Shown here: piece after piece, positions 40,761-49,089 of the stretch
How the letters are laid out: the number at the start of each line of letters is the position of its first letter
How positions within the stretch are numbered: position 1 is the first letter of the stretch
Assembly: GCA_019240525.1 (NCBI GenBank)
Contig: JAFAYE010000001.1
Span: 1,399,300 to 1,463,299 of the forward strand
Origin: Candidatus Eremiobacterota bacterium
GTDB taxonomy: Bacteria > Vulcanimicrobiota > Vulcanimicrobiia > Vulcanimicrobiales > Vulcanimicrobiaceae
Reading direction: 5' to 3'
Length of the DNA stretch: 64,000 nucleotides
The notes under the pieces: generated by a model
Told to the model about the DNA's origin: nothing
Database searches by the model: none
What the model saw: only the letters and a program-made list of their open reading frames with translations
Translations under genes and position numbers: made by a program

Positions 40761-40766
40761 CGGCAA

Positions 40767-40771
40767 CCTCC
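40767..40771 (-). promoter_or_regulatory. Ribosome binding site fixing the aminotransferase start
   Basis: On the minus strand GGAGG lies six bases before a GTG at 40760, while the TTG at 40766 would directly abut the site. This decides the GTG as start. Confidence 0.75.
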
Positions 40772-40889
40772 ATCATTCGTTCGCGGGACACGGCTTTACG
40801 CCGGCAGAACGGTCGTCGTTTCGCCCGAAGGCGAGCGGGAACCTGGAATAACGGCGCGCGCAAGCTTCGCGTTCGCAACGTTCCGAACG

Positions 40890-42749
40890 CTACGGCTTCT
40901 TGTGAAAGTAATCGACGAGGATCTGCCGCGCGATCGGCGCCGCGACCGTGGCTCCGTAGCCGCCGCTGCGATCGACGAAGACCGCGAGCGCCAGGCGGGG
41001 ACGCGTGGTCGGCGCCCAGGCAACAAACCACGTTGTGTTGGGTCCATTCCCGCCGGCGGTTTCAACCGTTCCGGTCTTCCCCGAAAACGGCAAGCCGTCG
41101 ATCGCCAATCCGTAGGCGGTGCCGCCGGGGTCGGTCACTTTCGCCATGCCGGCGCGCACCGCGGCGAGCGACGATGGACTGACGGGGACGCGACGAATGA
41201 TCCGCGGTGCGAATTGCGCGATGGCATGGCCATCGGGGCTGCGAATCTCGCGCACGATCTCCGGGCGAAAGAGCGTTCCGCCATTGATAACTGCCGATGC
41301 AACGTTGACCATCTGCAGCGGCGTCGCTTGCATCGCACCCTGTCCGATGCCCAGAAAACAGGCTTCGCTTGGCTCCATCGGCACGCCGAAGGCGCGCATC
41401 TCCCACTCGCTCGTTGGCCAGTTGCCCTCGTTCTCTCCGGGAAGATCGATACCGGTCTTCGCGTCGAGCCCGAAGGCCAACGCATATTTGCGCAAACGCG
41501 CGTTGCCCAGCCACCAAGCGAGGCGAAAAAAATAACCGTCACTCGAGGCCGCGAGCGCGGGAACGAACGTGGTGTTACCGAGCCCGCCGGCGGCAATATC
41601 GCGCGCGTAGTATCCGCCGCAATCCCAGCCGCCGGTGTCGTCGATCACTTGATCGACGCGTACGACGTGCTCGGTCAACGCCGCCGAGCCGGTTACCATT
41701 TTGAACGTCGAACCGGTCGGCGTCGCGGCGGCAATCGCGCGATTGAAGAGCGGCTGCGCAGTGTCGGTCAGATCGATCGCGATGCGCTTCGAGCGATTCG
41801 CCGCAAAATCGTTGGGATCGTAATTGGGATAGCTGGCGAGCGCGAGAATTCCCCCGGTCCACGGATCTTCGGCGACGACCGCCCCGGAGAGTTTCCGGCC
41901 GCGCCCAAGCGAACGAATTCCTTGCGCGAGCGCTGACTCCGCGATTTGCTGAAGGCGCCAATCGAGATTGGTCACGACCGTATCTCCGGGCACTGGCGCG
42001 CGCGACGCGAGCTTAACGTTCGGAACGACCGCGCCCGTGGCATCCACAACCACCCGTTGGCCTCCCGGTGCACCGCGCAAATAGGCGTCGTATGCGAGTT
42101 CCAAACCGTCTTTGCCGATGACGTCATTCGGAGAATAGCCGGCGTATTTCAGGCGTTGGTACTCTTCTTGCGTGATCGCGCCCACGTAACCGACCAGATG
42201 CGAGCCCGACATCGCATGCGGATAATCGCGAGTCGGTTGAACCTCGAGATCGACGCCGGGAAGCTCGGCGAGCACTTCGGAAAGGCGCGCCACGGCCGCG
42301 ACCGGCAGATCGGCGTCGAGAATCACGGGACCGTACGGTTCGTTGGCGACCACCGCGTCGAAGCTAGAGTAGTTCACGCCACGATGATGGAGCAGACGGT
42401 ACCAGAGCGGCCGCACGTCGACGCCGAGGATGCTGGCGAGCGTCGAGAGCTCGCGCGCCGAATCGGTAACCTCCGAGGGAATGAGACCGACGACGAACGA
42501 CGGACGGCTTCGAACAATGACCGCTCCGTGCCGATCGAAAATTATGCCGCGCGGCGCGGCGACCGGAATGAGCCGCACTTGGTTGGCTTGGGCGGCCGCG
42601 CGATATCGCGGCCCATCGAGGAGCTGCACTTGAACGAGCCGTGAGAGCAGCGCGACAAAAACAAGGGCGATTGCTGCGCAAAAAATTACCAGACGCCACG
42701 TTGGCAACTGCCAACCTTTCGTACGCGGCCGGTTGGGACGAGGCGTCAT
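40890..42749 (-). CDS. mrdA: Penicillin-binding protein 2 (elongasome transpeptidase)
   Basis: A 619-residue monofunctional class B PBP. One N-terminal membrane helix (about 18-40) anchors it, with the catalytic part outside. The pedestal/dimerization region has APRGIIFDRHGAVIVRS and DYPHAMSGSHLVGYVG. The transpeptidase has the serine-lysine motif in TPTGSTFKMVTG (about 347-358), SSDGYFF as second motif (SxD, as in PBP2) and the KTG triad in FSGKTGTVET. It crosslinks peptidoglycan during rod elongation with MreCD and RodA. It overlaps mreD by four bases. rodA and mreB are not in the window. Confidence 0.96.
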   Translation of the reverse strand: MTPRPNRPRTKGWQLPTWRLVIFCAAIALVFVALLSRLVQVQLLDGPRYRAAAQANQVRLIPVAAPRGIIFDRHGAVIVRSRPSFVVGLIPSEVTDSARELSTLASILGVDVRPLWYRLLHHRGVNYSSFDAVVANEPYGPVILDADLPVAAVARLSEVLAELPGVDLEVQPTRDYPHAMSGSHLVGYVGAITQEEYQRLKYAGYSPNDVIGKDGLELAYDAYLRGAPGGQRVVVDATGAVVPNVKLASRAPVPGDTVVTNLDWRLQQIAESALAQGIRSLGRGRKLSGAVVAEDPWTGGILALASYPNYDPNDFAANRSKRIAIDLTDTAQPLFNRAIAAATPTGSTFKMVTGSAALTEHVVRVDQVIDDTGGWDCGGYYARDIAAGGLGNTTFVPALAASSDGYFFRLAWWLGNARLRKYALAFGLDAKTGIDLPGENEGNWPTSEWEMRAFGVPMEPSEACFLGIGQGAMQATPLQMVNVASAVINGGTLFRPEIVREIRSPDGHAIAQFAPRIIRRVPVSPSSLAAVRAGMAKVTDPGGTAYGLAIDGLPFSGKTGTVETAGGNGPNTTWFVAWAPTTRPRLALAVFVDRSGGYGATVAAPIARQILVDYFHKKP

Positions 42750-43273
42750 GCCGGCGAGGCGTCATAACGACGCACGACCAGTATTGCCGCGACGATCACT
42801 ATGGCATTGAGCGCTGCCTGTGCCAGCGCTTCATGCAAGTGCAAGAGGCCGAGGCCAGCCGGATAGCCGCTCAGCGCCATCGCGATCCAAAAGCAGAGCG
42901 CGCGCAATAATGTCGCGAGGATCGTACTGCCGGCGGCGAGCGGAAGCGAATCGGCAAAGAACCCACGCGAAAGCCGGCTCGCGAGCAGCGCGCTCAGGCA
43001 GGTGGCGATCATCCAGGATGCCCCGCTCTGGGCCGAGAGCGCATCTTCGCAGAGCCCGGCAGCCAGTCCATAGAGTGCGGCGCGCAGCGCGTCGACACGA
43101 ATTGCGTACCAAACGACGACGACCAGCACGAAACTCGGCACGACGTTGCGGATTGCGAGATAGTGCACAATCGTCGACTGCGCCACGATCGCGACTGCTA
43201 GCCATCCGGCGGCGACGTACCACGCGGGCCCGACGAAGGGGGCAACGTGCGGCTTACCGCGTGACGACGACAA
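42746..43273 (-). CDS. mreD: Rod shape-determining protein MreD
   Basis: A 175-residue membrane protein with five predicted helices. Sequence identity within MreD is low, but the length, the helices, the loop GLAAGLCEDALSAQSGASW (which has the common GlxxDxxxxxxxG form) and the position between mreC and PBP2 make the assignment safe. It works with MreC to position and activate wall elongation. It overlaps mreC by 20 bases and mrdA by four. Confidence 0.9.
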   Translation of the reverse strand: MSSSRGKPHVAPFVGPAWYVAAGWLAVAIVAQSTIVHYLAIRNVVPSFVLVVVVWYAIRVDALRAALYGLAAGLCEDALSAQSGASWMIATCLSALLASRLSRGFFADSLPLAAGSTILATLLRALCFWIAMALSGYPAGLGLLHLHEALAQAALNAIVIVAAILVVRRYDASPA

Positions 43274-44063
43274 CGCGATCGAGCGATCCGAGATCGACGG
43301 CGGTTTTGAGCACCGCGGTTTGGTAGAGCGTCGCGTCGCCGCGCTCGATCGATTTCACGACGCCGATCGGAACGCCCGAGTGGAACGATCGGCCTTCGCC
43401 CGTGACGACGACGTCCCCGGCACGCAGCGGTGCGTCTTGCGGAATGTACTCGACGAGAACGCTGCCGAGATTGCCGCGCGCAATTCCCCACCACCGTCCT
43501 CGCTGCACGATCGCCGGAATCCGGCTCGTATAATCGGTGACGAGCACGACGCTGCTCGAAAACGGTCCCGCCGACGCGACGCGACCGACGACGCCGTCGG
43601 CGGCGAGGACGCCGTCATCGCGTCGCACGCCGGCGCGATAACCTTTGTCGATCGTAACCGCGCGCGATTCGTTCTCGGGGGGGAAGCCGACGACGCGCGC
43701 CTCGACGCCGTGATACAGATCGACGATCGGCTGGGTCCTCGATTCGGCGGCATCGGCTGCGGCAAGTTCGTGCAGGCGCGCGTTCTCTTCGATCAGCGCG
43801 AGGTTCCGCGCGCGCAACTGGGCGTTTTGCCGTTCGAGCGAAGGCAGGGCGAGCACGTTCGAACCGAAGACCCGCGCGTCGCGAATGGCGATCGCAACCC
43901 CGGTTTCGCCGATTTCGATAACCGAGCCGGCGACTGCCGAGATCGGACTGGTCGCGCCGCTGCGCTGCGCGCTGATCTGTAAGAGAGCGAGCAATGCTGC
44001 GGCGATGATGATGCCGATGAGCGTGAAAAGCCGGCGTTCGTCCCGATAGCTAAAAATGGTCAC
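43254..44063 (-). CDS. mreC: Rod shape-determining protein MreC
   Basis: A 269-residue bitopic protein: a short cytoplasmic start, one helix (LIGIIIAAALLALLQI), a coiled coil (about 70-100, LPSLERQNAQLRARNLALIEENARL in pieces) and a beta-rich extracytoplasmic domain with GYRAGVRRDDGVLAADGVVGRV (compare GxxxGVxxGMxVxxxxGLVG) and LVTDYTSRIPAIVQR. It scaffolds PBP2 in the elongasome. The GTG start at 44063 has GAAAGG immediately upstream and overlaps the maf stop as GTGA. Confidence 0.93.
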   Translation of the reverse strand: MTIFSYRDERRLFTLIGIIIAAALLALLQISAQRSGATSPISAVAGSVIEIGETGVAIAIRDARVFGSNVLALPSLERQNAQLRARNLALIEENARLHELAAADAAESRTQPIVDLYHGVEARVVGFPPENESRAVTIDKGYRAGVRRDDGVLAADGVVGRVASAGPFSSSVVLVTDYTSRIPAIVQRGRWWGIARGNLGSVLVEYIPQDAPLRAGDVVVTGEGRSFHSGVPIGVVKSIERGDATLYQTAVLKTAVDLGSLDRVVVVTR

Positions 44064-44665
44064 CTTTCATTCGGGTTCGGAAGGGTGAATCCTAACCGGC
44101 GCAGCGCGCGAATCACGCGAGCAAGCGGCAACCCCATGACCGTATAAAAGTCGCCCTCGATCTCCTCGACCAAGGATGCGGCGCGACCCTGGATTCCGTA
44201 GGCACCCGCTTTGTCGAAAGGCTCGCCGGTCGCGACATATTCGGCAATTTCGCTCGGCGCAAGCGGGTAAAATCGCACGCGCGTCGTCGCACGCTCCTCA
44301 ACCCACGTCGCGTTGGGCGCGGGCGCCAACGCGAATGCCGTATGCACGGCATGTTTGCGTCCGGAGAGCATCCCGAGCATGCGAGTAGCGTCCGCGGCGT
44401 CGCTCGGCTTTCCCAAAGCCAAACCGTCGAGATCGACCACGGTATCGGCGGCAAGCATCGGGACGGCTTCGGAAAGGCCGATTTTGCCCACAACGGCTCG
44501 CAGCTTCTCCCGCGCGTGCAACGATGCCAGCTCGTAGGGAGCCACGTTCGGCATCGCGGGCTCGTCATAATCGCTCGGGATCGCGACGACCTCGAGGCCG
44601 AGGGAACGCAGAAGTTCGTAGCGGCGAGGTGACGCGCTCGCCAGAATGATTCGCGCCAGGCGCAC
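44060..44665 (-). CDS. maf: Maf-like nucleoside triphosphate pyrophosphatase
   Basis: A 201-residue house-cleaning pyrophosphatase. The signature start IILASASPRRYELL (6-19), with the SxSPRR phosphate loop, is followed by MLAADTVVDLDGLALGKP (69-86) with the catalytic aspartate, KHAVHTAFAL, and YGIQGRAASLVEEIEGDFYTVMGLP near the end. Family members hydrolyse dTTP/UTP or modified nucleotides. maf next to mreBCD is common. The GTG start at 44665 is 17 bases after the preceding stop. Confidence 0.95.
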   Translation of the reverse strand: MRLARIILASASPRRYELLRSLGLEVVAIPSDYDEPAMPNVAPYELASLHAREKLRAVVGKIGLSEAVPMLAADTVVDLDGLALGKPSDAADATRMLGMLSGRKHAVHTAFALAPAPNATWVEERATTRVRFYPLAPSEIAEYVATGEPFDKAGAYGIQGRAASLVEEIEGDFYTVMGLPLARVIRALRRLGFTLPNPNER

Positions 44666-44682
44666 CGACTAGGATTGCATCG

Positions 44683-45093
44683 CTAGAAGTACGTTTGTCC
44701 GCCGGCGGCGATGTAGCCGTTTTCGTGTCGACCACGCGGATCGCGATGGGTCCAGTGAATGACTCCGCCGAGCGGATAGAACTCGTACTCGCCTTTGACG
44801 AGCACGCGTTGACCGATCGAGAGCGGGATGGGGCCCGTAAAATCCGTATTCGCCTCGACCCGAACGACAATGTCGCATCCCGACGTAAGCCGGAAGAGAA
44901 AGCCCTCGTGCGGACTGACGCGGCCCGGCTGCACCCCCATGATGCGCGTCACCTTGCCGTCCGCGATTACCTCGACGTGCGAGCGCTGGGAGTTGTACGC
45001 CTGGCAAAGCGCGGTGTCGTTCGCAGCTTCCGTCGCAGTACAACCCGTGGCCAATAACACCGCGAGCGCCACGAACCTAGTCAGCAACGCCAT
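44683..45093 (-). CDS. DUF3465 lipoprotein
   Basis: A 136-residue secreted protein. It starts MALLTRFVALAVLLATGCTA, with a good lipobox (LLATGC) and lipidation expected at residue 18. The mature domain has QRSHVEVIADGKVTRIMG, EGFLFRL, the stretch GEYEFYPLGGVIHWTHRDP (about 103-121) and a GYIAAGGQTYF end, which match the DUF3465 family; the family fold looks like a small OB-type barrel and its function is unknown. Start chosen at the ATG at 45093, which overlaps nadD by 17 bases. It lies between nadD and maf in the wall-elongation operon. Confidence 0.85.
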   Translation of the reverse strand: MALLTRFVALAVLLATGCTATEAANDTALCQAYNSQRSHVEVIADGKVTRIMGVQPGRVSPHEGFLFRLTSGCDIVVRVEANTDFTGPIPLSIGQRVLVKGEYEFYPLGGVIHWTHRDPRGRHENGYIAAGGQTYF

Positions 45094-45697
45094 TGCCGCC
45101 AAAGCCGTACAGATGGTGCGCCGCGATGTATCGCCAAACCGGTTCGGGCACTAAATAGCGTACACTGCGTCCTTGCGCGAGCAAGCCCCGCACCAAGCTC
45201 GCCGATTCGGGGATCTCCGGAAGGTTGAGCGTCGTGATGCGCTCGCGCACTGCCGGTGAAACGGCGTCGATCACGCGAGCGAGTGCGTCGGCGCGAACCC
45301 CGGCACGCGGCGCGATTGCGAAGCGCTCCAACGCCTCGAGCACTTCATCCAGACGCACCCAGTTCGCGCTGGCGAGCGAATCGGCTCCGATGATAAAGGT
45401 GAACCGCGAATGCGGATACTTCGCGTGCAGGCGCGGCAGTAAATCCGCGGTGTAGCCCGTGGCGTCATTGCGAAGATCCGTGTCGTCGAGCGCAAAGGCG
45501 TCGTTGCTTTCGATTGCGCCCAAGATCATCGCGCAGCGATGCACTGCATCGGCCTGTGGCCGGTCGCGATAGTGGTGCATGCCGGTAGGAACGAAGAGAA
45601 CGCGGTCGAGGCGCTCGAGCAGACGCGCCGACTCAGCGACGAACAGATGCGCGTGATGAATTGGATCGAACGTTCCGCCGAAGATACCGATTCTCAT
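45077..45697 (-). CDS. nadD: Nicotinate-nucleotide adenylyltransferase
   Basis: A 206-residue nucleotidyltransferase making deamido-NAD from nicotinate mononucleotide and ATP. It begins MRIGIFGGTFDPIHHAHL (the GGTFDPxHxxH motif), then VLFVPTGMHHYRDRP, FTFIIGADSLASANW (compare IIGxDxxxxLxxW) and, late, IPESASLVRGLLAQGRSVRYLVPEPVWRYI (compare ISST-xIRxxxxxGxxxxYLVPxxVxxYI). In this last motif the family's SST reads ESAS. obgE-nadD is a common order; the ATG overlaps the obgE stop by four bases. Confidence 0.95.
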   Translation of the reverse strand: MRIGIFGGTFDPIHHAHLFVAESARLLERLDRVLFVPTGMHHYRDRPQADAVHRCAMILGAIESNDAFALDDTDLRNDATGYTADLLPRLHAKYPHSRFTFIIGADSLASANWVRLDEVLEALERFAIAPRAGVRADALARVIDAVSPAVRERITTLNLPEIPESASLVRGLLAQGRSVRYLVPEPVWRYIAAHHLYGFGGNGVAD

Positions 45698-46959
45698 GAA
45701 TACGTAAATTCGTACGGCCCGATGCGCACGGTATCCCCTTCGACCGCGCCCAGTTCTTCCAGGCGCTTCTCGACGCCCATGTTCGCCAGGGCTCGCTCGA
45801 AGCGCGCCAATCCCTCGTCCGAGTCGAAGTTCGTCATCGCCGCAAGCCGCTCGACGCGCTCGCCGGAAACGATGAACGCCCCGTCGTCGCCACGTTCGAT
45901 TCCAAACGCGTCGGGAGCGACCAACTCGATCCGCGCGGGTGCGGGCGCGACGATCTCGGGAAGCGGAGAAGTCGCGATTTCCCGCGCAACGGCGAGCATG
46001 AGATCGCGCACGCCTTCACCGGTCGCGGCGCTGATGGCGCGCACCGCGGGAAAGTCTCTCTGCAGCACGCGCAGCGAGTCGCGCGCTTGCGGCAAGTCGG
46101 TCTTGTTGAGGACGAGCAGGGTCGGTTTTTCATTCAGTCGCGGATTCCAGGCCGCAAGTTCTGCTTCGATCGTCGCTTTGTCGCTGAGGATTTCGTCGAG
46201 CGGCTTAGCACCGTCGAGGAGATGAACGAGCACGCGAGTGCGTTCGACGTGTTTGAGAAACTGATCGCCGAGTCCGACGCCCGCGTGCGCGCCTTCGACC
46301 AGTCCGGGCACGTCAACGATGACGAACGATTCGTCGTCGGCGATACGAACCACGCCCAGCTGCGGCTCGAGCGTGGTGAACGGATAATCGGCGATCTTTG
46401 GGCGCGCCGCTGAAACGACTGAAAGCAACGTCGATTTTCCAGCGTTCGGCACCCCGACGATGCCGCAATCGGCCAGCAAACGCAACTCGAGACGTAAGCT
46501 CAACGACTCGCCGGGTTCGCCGCGCTCGGCAAATCGCGGCGCTTGCCGCACGCTCGTTGCGAAGTGCTGATTGCCAAGGCCTCCGCGGCCGCCCTTGGCC
46601 ACGCGAAAGCGCGCGCCGGCTTCTTTCAAATCGGCGATGCAATCTTCTTCGCCGTCGTTCCGTCGTTTGAAGACGAGCGTTCCGGCCGGCACCGCGATCG
46701 TCAGATCGTCGCCGCTGCGCCCGGACTTGTTTGACGAGCCGCCCGCTTTCCCGGATTCGGCTGAAAACTTTCGGCGAAAACGAAACTCGACGAGCGTCGA
46801 AAGCTCCGGCGTCGCCTCGAGATAGATGCTGCCCCCATGCCCGCCGTCGCCGCCGGCCGGACCGCCCTTGGGTACGTACTTCTCACGGCGCCAGGCGACG
46901 ACACCGTCGCCGCCGTCTCCCGCCGTGACGGTGATCTCCGCTTCGTCGATGAACTGCAA
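45694..46959 (-). CDS. obgE: Obg family GTPase
   Basis: A 421-residue ribosome-associated GTPase. The glycine-rich Obg domain (QFIDEAEITVTAGDGGDGV, GGPAGGDGGHGGSIYL, LGNQHFATSVRQAPRFAE) is followed by the G domain with GVPNAGKSTLLSVV (about 167-180), DYPFTTLEPQLGV, DVPGLVEGAHAGVGLG and NKTD, and then a C-terminal OCT domain (after about 340, ending TVRIGPYEFTYS). The only fitting start is a TTG at 46959, giving the usual MxFxDEAxI opening. It lies just 19 bases after the rpmA terminator and has no clear ribosome binding site. Confidence 0.95.
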   Translation of the reverse strand: MQFIDEAEITVTAGDGGDGVVAWRREKYVPKGGPAGGDGGHGGSIYLEATPELSTLVEFRFRRKFSAESGKAGGSSNKSGRSGDDLTIAVPAGTLVFKRRNDGEEDCIADLKEAGARFRVAKGGRGGLGNQHFATSVRQAPRFAERGEPGESLSLRLELRLLADCGIVGVPNAGKSTLLSVVSAARPKIADYPFTTLEPQLGVVRIADDESFVIVDVPGLVEGAHAGVGLGDQFLKHVERTRVLVHLLDGAKPLDEILSDKATIEAELAAWNPRLNEKPTLLVLNKTDLPQARDSLRVLQRDFPAVRAISAATGEGVRDLMLAVAREIATSPLPEIVAPAPARIELVAPDAFGIERGDDGAFIVSGERVERLAAMTNFDSDEGLARFERALANMGVEKRLEELGAVEGDTVRIGPYEFTYS

Positions 46960-46978
46960 GCGCTACGTCGCCGCTAAG

Positions 46979-47000
46979 AAAAAAGGGGCCGAACGGCCCC
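46979..47000 (-). terminator. Rho-independent terminator after rpmA
   Basis: On the minus strand GGGGCC-GTTC-GGCCCC is followed directly by six T residues. The stem is perfect with a four-base loop. It lies 23 bases after the rpmA stop and 19 bases before the obgE start, so it should stop or attenuate transcription from rpmA into obgE. Confidence 0.88.
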
Positions 47001-47023
47001 GATTGCTTTGGTCGCCGCGGCGC

Positions 47024-47302
47024 TTATGCGGCAGGGACCACCGAGATGCGTTTGCGGTCGCTCTGCGAGTTGAATTCGACGATGCCGTCGGTCAGCGCGA
47101 AGAGCGTATGATCGCGGCCCATGCCCACGTTCAGCCCAGGATAGAAACGCGTGCCCCGCTGGCGCACGAGGATATTTCCGGCGATGACCCGTTCGCCGCC
47201 GAAGCGCTTCACGCCAAGGCGCTGAGCGTTCGAGTCGCGACCGTTGCGGGTTGAGCCGGCGCCCTTCTTAGAGGCAAAAAGCTGCAGATCGAAGTCAAAC
47301 AT
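47024..47302 (-). CDS. rpmA: 50S ribosomal protein L27 with cleavable N-terminal extension
   Basis: A 92-residue L27. Its mature part [39 protein letters not shown] and GRDHTLFAL is standard. Before it stands [10 protein letters not shown], matching the xLxLQFFA leader that the cysteine protease Prp removes in Firmicutes and some other phyla. Without cleavage the ribosome's peptidyl-transferase region would carry the extra ten residues, so a Prp homolog should exist elsewhere. The usual upstream rplU (and prp) is absent; the region upstream is the origin. A -10/-35 pair ends nine bases before the ATG, so the mRNA may be leaderless. Confidence 0.95.
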   Translation of the reverse strand: MFDFDLQLFASKKGAGSTRNGRDSNAQRLGVKRFGGERVIAGNILVRQRGTRFYPGLNVGMGRDHTLFALTDGIVEFNSQSDRKRISVVPAA

Positions 47303-47311
47303 CGCCGGGCC

Positions 47312-47339
47312 ATTGTAGCAAAGCCCGCCGAAAATGCAA
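47312..47339 (-). promoter_or_regulatory. Promoter of rpmA, apparently leaderless
   Basis: Minus-strand TTGCAT (47339-47334) and TACAAT (47317-47312) are spaced 16 bases. Only nine bases separate the -10 from the rpmA ATG, so transcription should start within a few bases of the start codon. Confidence 0.55.
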
Positions 47340-47426
47340 CGCTGGGCCGTCGCCCGGGTACCGGCTCGCCCGAGGGTCCGGCAGAACGATCTCCACCAAG
47401 CGTGCCCCAACTGAGTCACTGCCTCC

Positions 47427-47739
47427 TTTTCCACACCTGTGGACAAGCTTGTGGAGAAGCGGCTCTTCGAAGGCTATAGGCTGCCGCTGCGAGCCTTACC
47501 CTGCCGCAAATTCGCGCGTTTCGCGGGGTTCCACTAGAGGCGTTCATAAATCGGAAAAATCCGCGAAATAGCGTTCGGAGCGACCTGTGGATAAGTGCAT
47601 AAAGTCGTGCATAGAATCCGCAGGAGCAAGGCTTCATTAAGCCAAGTGGTTGCGCCCTCACGGGGGTGGCGCAGCGGGTGTTCGTAGTGACTCCGGGCGT
47701 AGTGCTGTTTGTAGAAGCTATTGAACGAGGACGCAGAGG
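47427..47739. other. oriC: Probable chromosomal replication origin (oriC) upstream of dnaA
   Basis: The 437-base gap between rpmA and dnaA has no gene. DnaA boxes (consensus TTATCCACA) are clustered: TTTTCCACA at 47427-47435 (one mismatch), TGTGGACAA at 47438-47446 (one mismatch), TGTGGAGAA at 47450-47458 (one mismatch) and a perfect TGTGGATAA at 47586-47594. Between the third and fourth lies a comparatively A/T-rich stretch (about 47541-47572, with CATAAATCGGAAAAAT) that could unwind. Location next to dnaA-dnaN-recF-gyrB supports the call. I see nothing notable in 47340-47426. Confidence 0.8.
47612..47617 (+). promoter_or_regulatory. Possible dnaA promoter -10 element
   Basis: TAGAAT fits the -10 consensus in five of six bases. 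The -35 position falls on the perfect DnaA box at 47586-47594 and shows no TTGACA-like hexamer, which would permit autorepression by DnaA. The leader would be about 115 bases. Confidence 0.35.
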
Positions 47740-49089
47740 ATGGCGCTTGCGATCAACTCCGAGATCTCCAACGAGCTCTGGCAATCCGCACTGGAGACCC
47801 TCGAGCGTACCTTTTCCAAACCCGTCTTTGAAATGTGGATCAAACCGATCCGCTTCATCTCATTCCACGGAAACGAGTTGCACTTAGCGGTCCACAGTAA
47901 GTTCGCGCAGGATTGGGTAGGAAGCAAGCTTCGCGGCCAAATGATCGGCGTGCTCAGCGAGCTTTTTGGAACCAACGTCGAACTGCGGCTTTCGGTCGCG
48001 GAGCCGACCGATGCAGCTCGCGTTAGCGGCGGATTTTCGGCTCGCCCGCTTGAGGAGTTCCGGACCGCAAATCTTAATACTCGTTATACGTTTGAAGAGT
48101 TCGTCGTCGGCAATTCCAACCGGTTCGCACACGCCGCGGCACAAGCCGTAGCCGGCGCGCCGGCGCACGCCTACAATCCGCTCTTCCTCTACGGCGGCGT
48201 GGGTCTGGGCAAGACGCACCTCATGCACGCGATCGGACATCGCGTTATTCAAGACAACCTCGCGACGAACGTCGTCTACGTCACGTGCGAAAAGTTCACC
48301 AACGAGTTCATCATTGCGCTGCAGAACAATCGAACGCCCGAGTTTCGCAATCGCTATCGGCAAGTCGACGTCTTGCTTATCGATGACATTCAGTTCCTCG
48401 CCGGCAAGGAGACGACCCAAGAAGAGTTCTTTCACACGTTCAACGCCTTGCACGAATCCGGGCGACAGCTCATCATTTCGTCGGACCGGCCGCCCAAAGA
48501 GATTCAGACGCTGGAAGCGCGTTTGCGCTCGCGTTTTGAATGGGGCTTGCTGACCGACATCCAGGCTCCCGACTTGGAGACGCGCGAAGCCATTTTGCGC
48601 AAGAAGGCCGGCAGCGAGAATATTCCCGTCCCCGACGACGTGACGTCCTTTATCGCAAAAGTTATTCCATCCAATATTCGCGAGCTTGAGGGCGCGCTGA
48701 TTCGCGTGATCGCGTACGCCTCGCTAACGAAGGCACCGATCACGACCGATCTCGCAGCCGACGTCTTAAAGAGCGCCCTCGCGCAGGCGCCGCTGCACCG
48801 CATTACGATCAGCAAGATCAAGGAGACGGTTTCCGGCGCGCATGGTCTCACCGTCAAGGAAATGGACAACGGACGCCGCGATCAGCGTCTGGCCGCTCCC
48901 CGCCAGATCGCAATGTACATCGCCACCGAACTCACGCAATACTCCTTGCCGCAAATCGCGCGGGAGTTCGGTAAGAAAGACCATACCACGGTGATGTACG
49001 CGCGCGACAAGATCAAAGAGCAGATGCAGCGCGACGAGGCATACCGCAATAAAATTCGGCAGCTCATCGCGATGTGTCAAAACCCCTGA
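47740..49089 (+). CDS. dnaA: Chromosomal replication initiator DnaA
   Basis: A 449-residue AAA+ initiator. Domain I (1-85) has LWQSALETLERTFSKPVFEMWI; a short linker precedes the AAA+ core, starting LNTRYTFEEFVVGNSNRFAH, with Walker A GGVGLGKTHLMHAIGH (about 149-164), Walker B VLLIDDIQFLAGK and sensor ISSDRPPKEI. Domain IV has the DNA-binding signature, PRQIAMYIATELTQYSLPQIA and FGKKDHTTVMYARDKI in sequence. It melts oriC and loads helicase. The ATG at 47740 follows GAGG nine bases upstream. Boxes for its own binding lie in the upstream gap. Confidence 0.98.
   Translation: MALAINSEISNELWQSALETLERTFSKPVFEMWIKPIRFISFHGNELHLAVHSKFAQDWVGSKLRGQMIGVLSELFGTNVELRLSVAEPTDAARVSGGFSARPLEEFRTANLNTRYTFEEFVVGNSNRFAHAAAQAVAGAPAHAYNPLFLYGGVGLGKTHLMHAIGHRVIQDNLATNVVYVTCEKFTNEFIIALQNNRTPEFRNRYRQVDVLLIDDIQFLAGKETTQEEFFHTFNALHESGRQLIISSDRPPKEIQTLEARLRSRFEWGLLTDIQAPDLETREAILRKKAGSENIPVPDDVTSFIAKVIPSNIRELEGALIRVIAYASLTKAPITTDLAADVLKSALAQAPLHRITISKIKETVSGAHGLTVKEMDNGRRDQRLAAPRQIAMYIATELTQYSLPQIAREFGKKDHTTVMYARDKIKEQMQRDEAYRNKIRQLIAMCQNP

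Noticed and set aside
40780-40885. Inverted repeats between PBP2 and the aminotransferase as a regulatory RNA
   Set aside because: Stems are short (five base pairs, for example TCGCC/GGCGA) and in a GC-rich context expected by chance.
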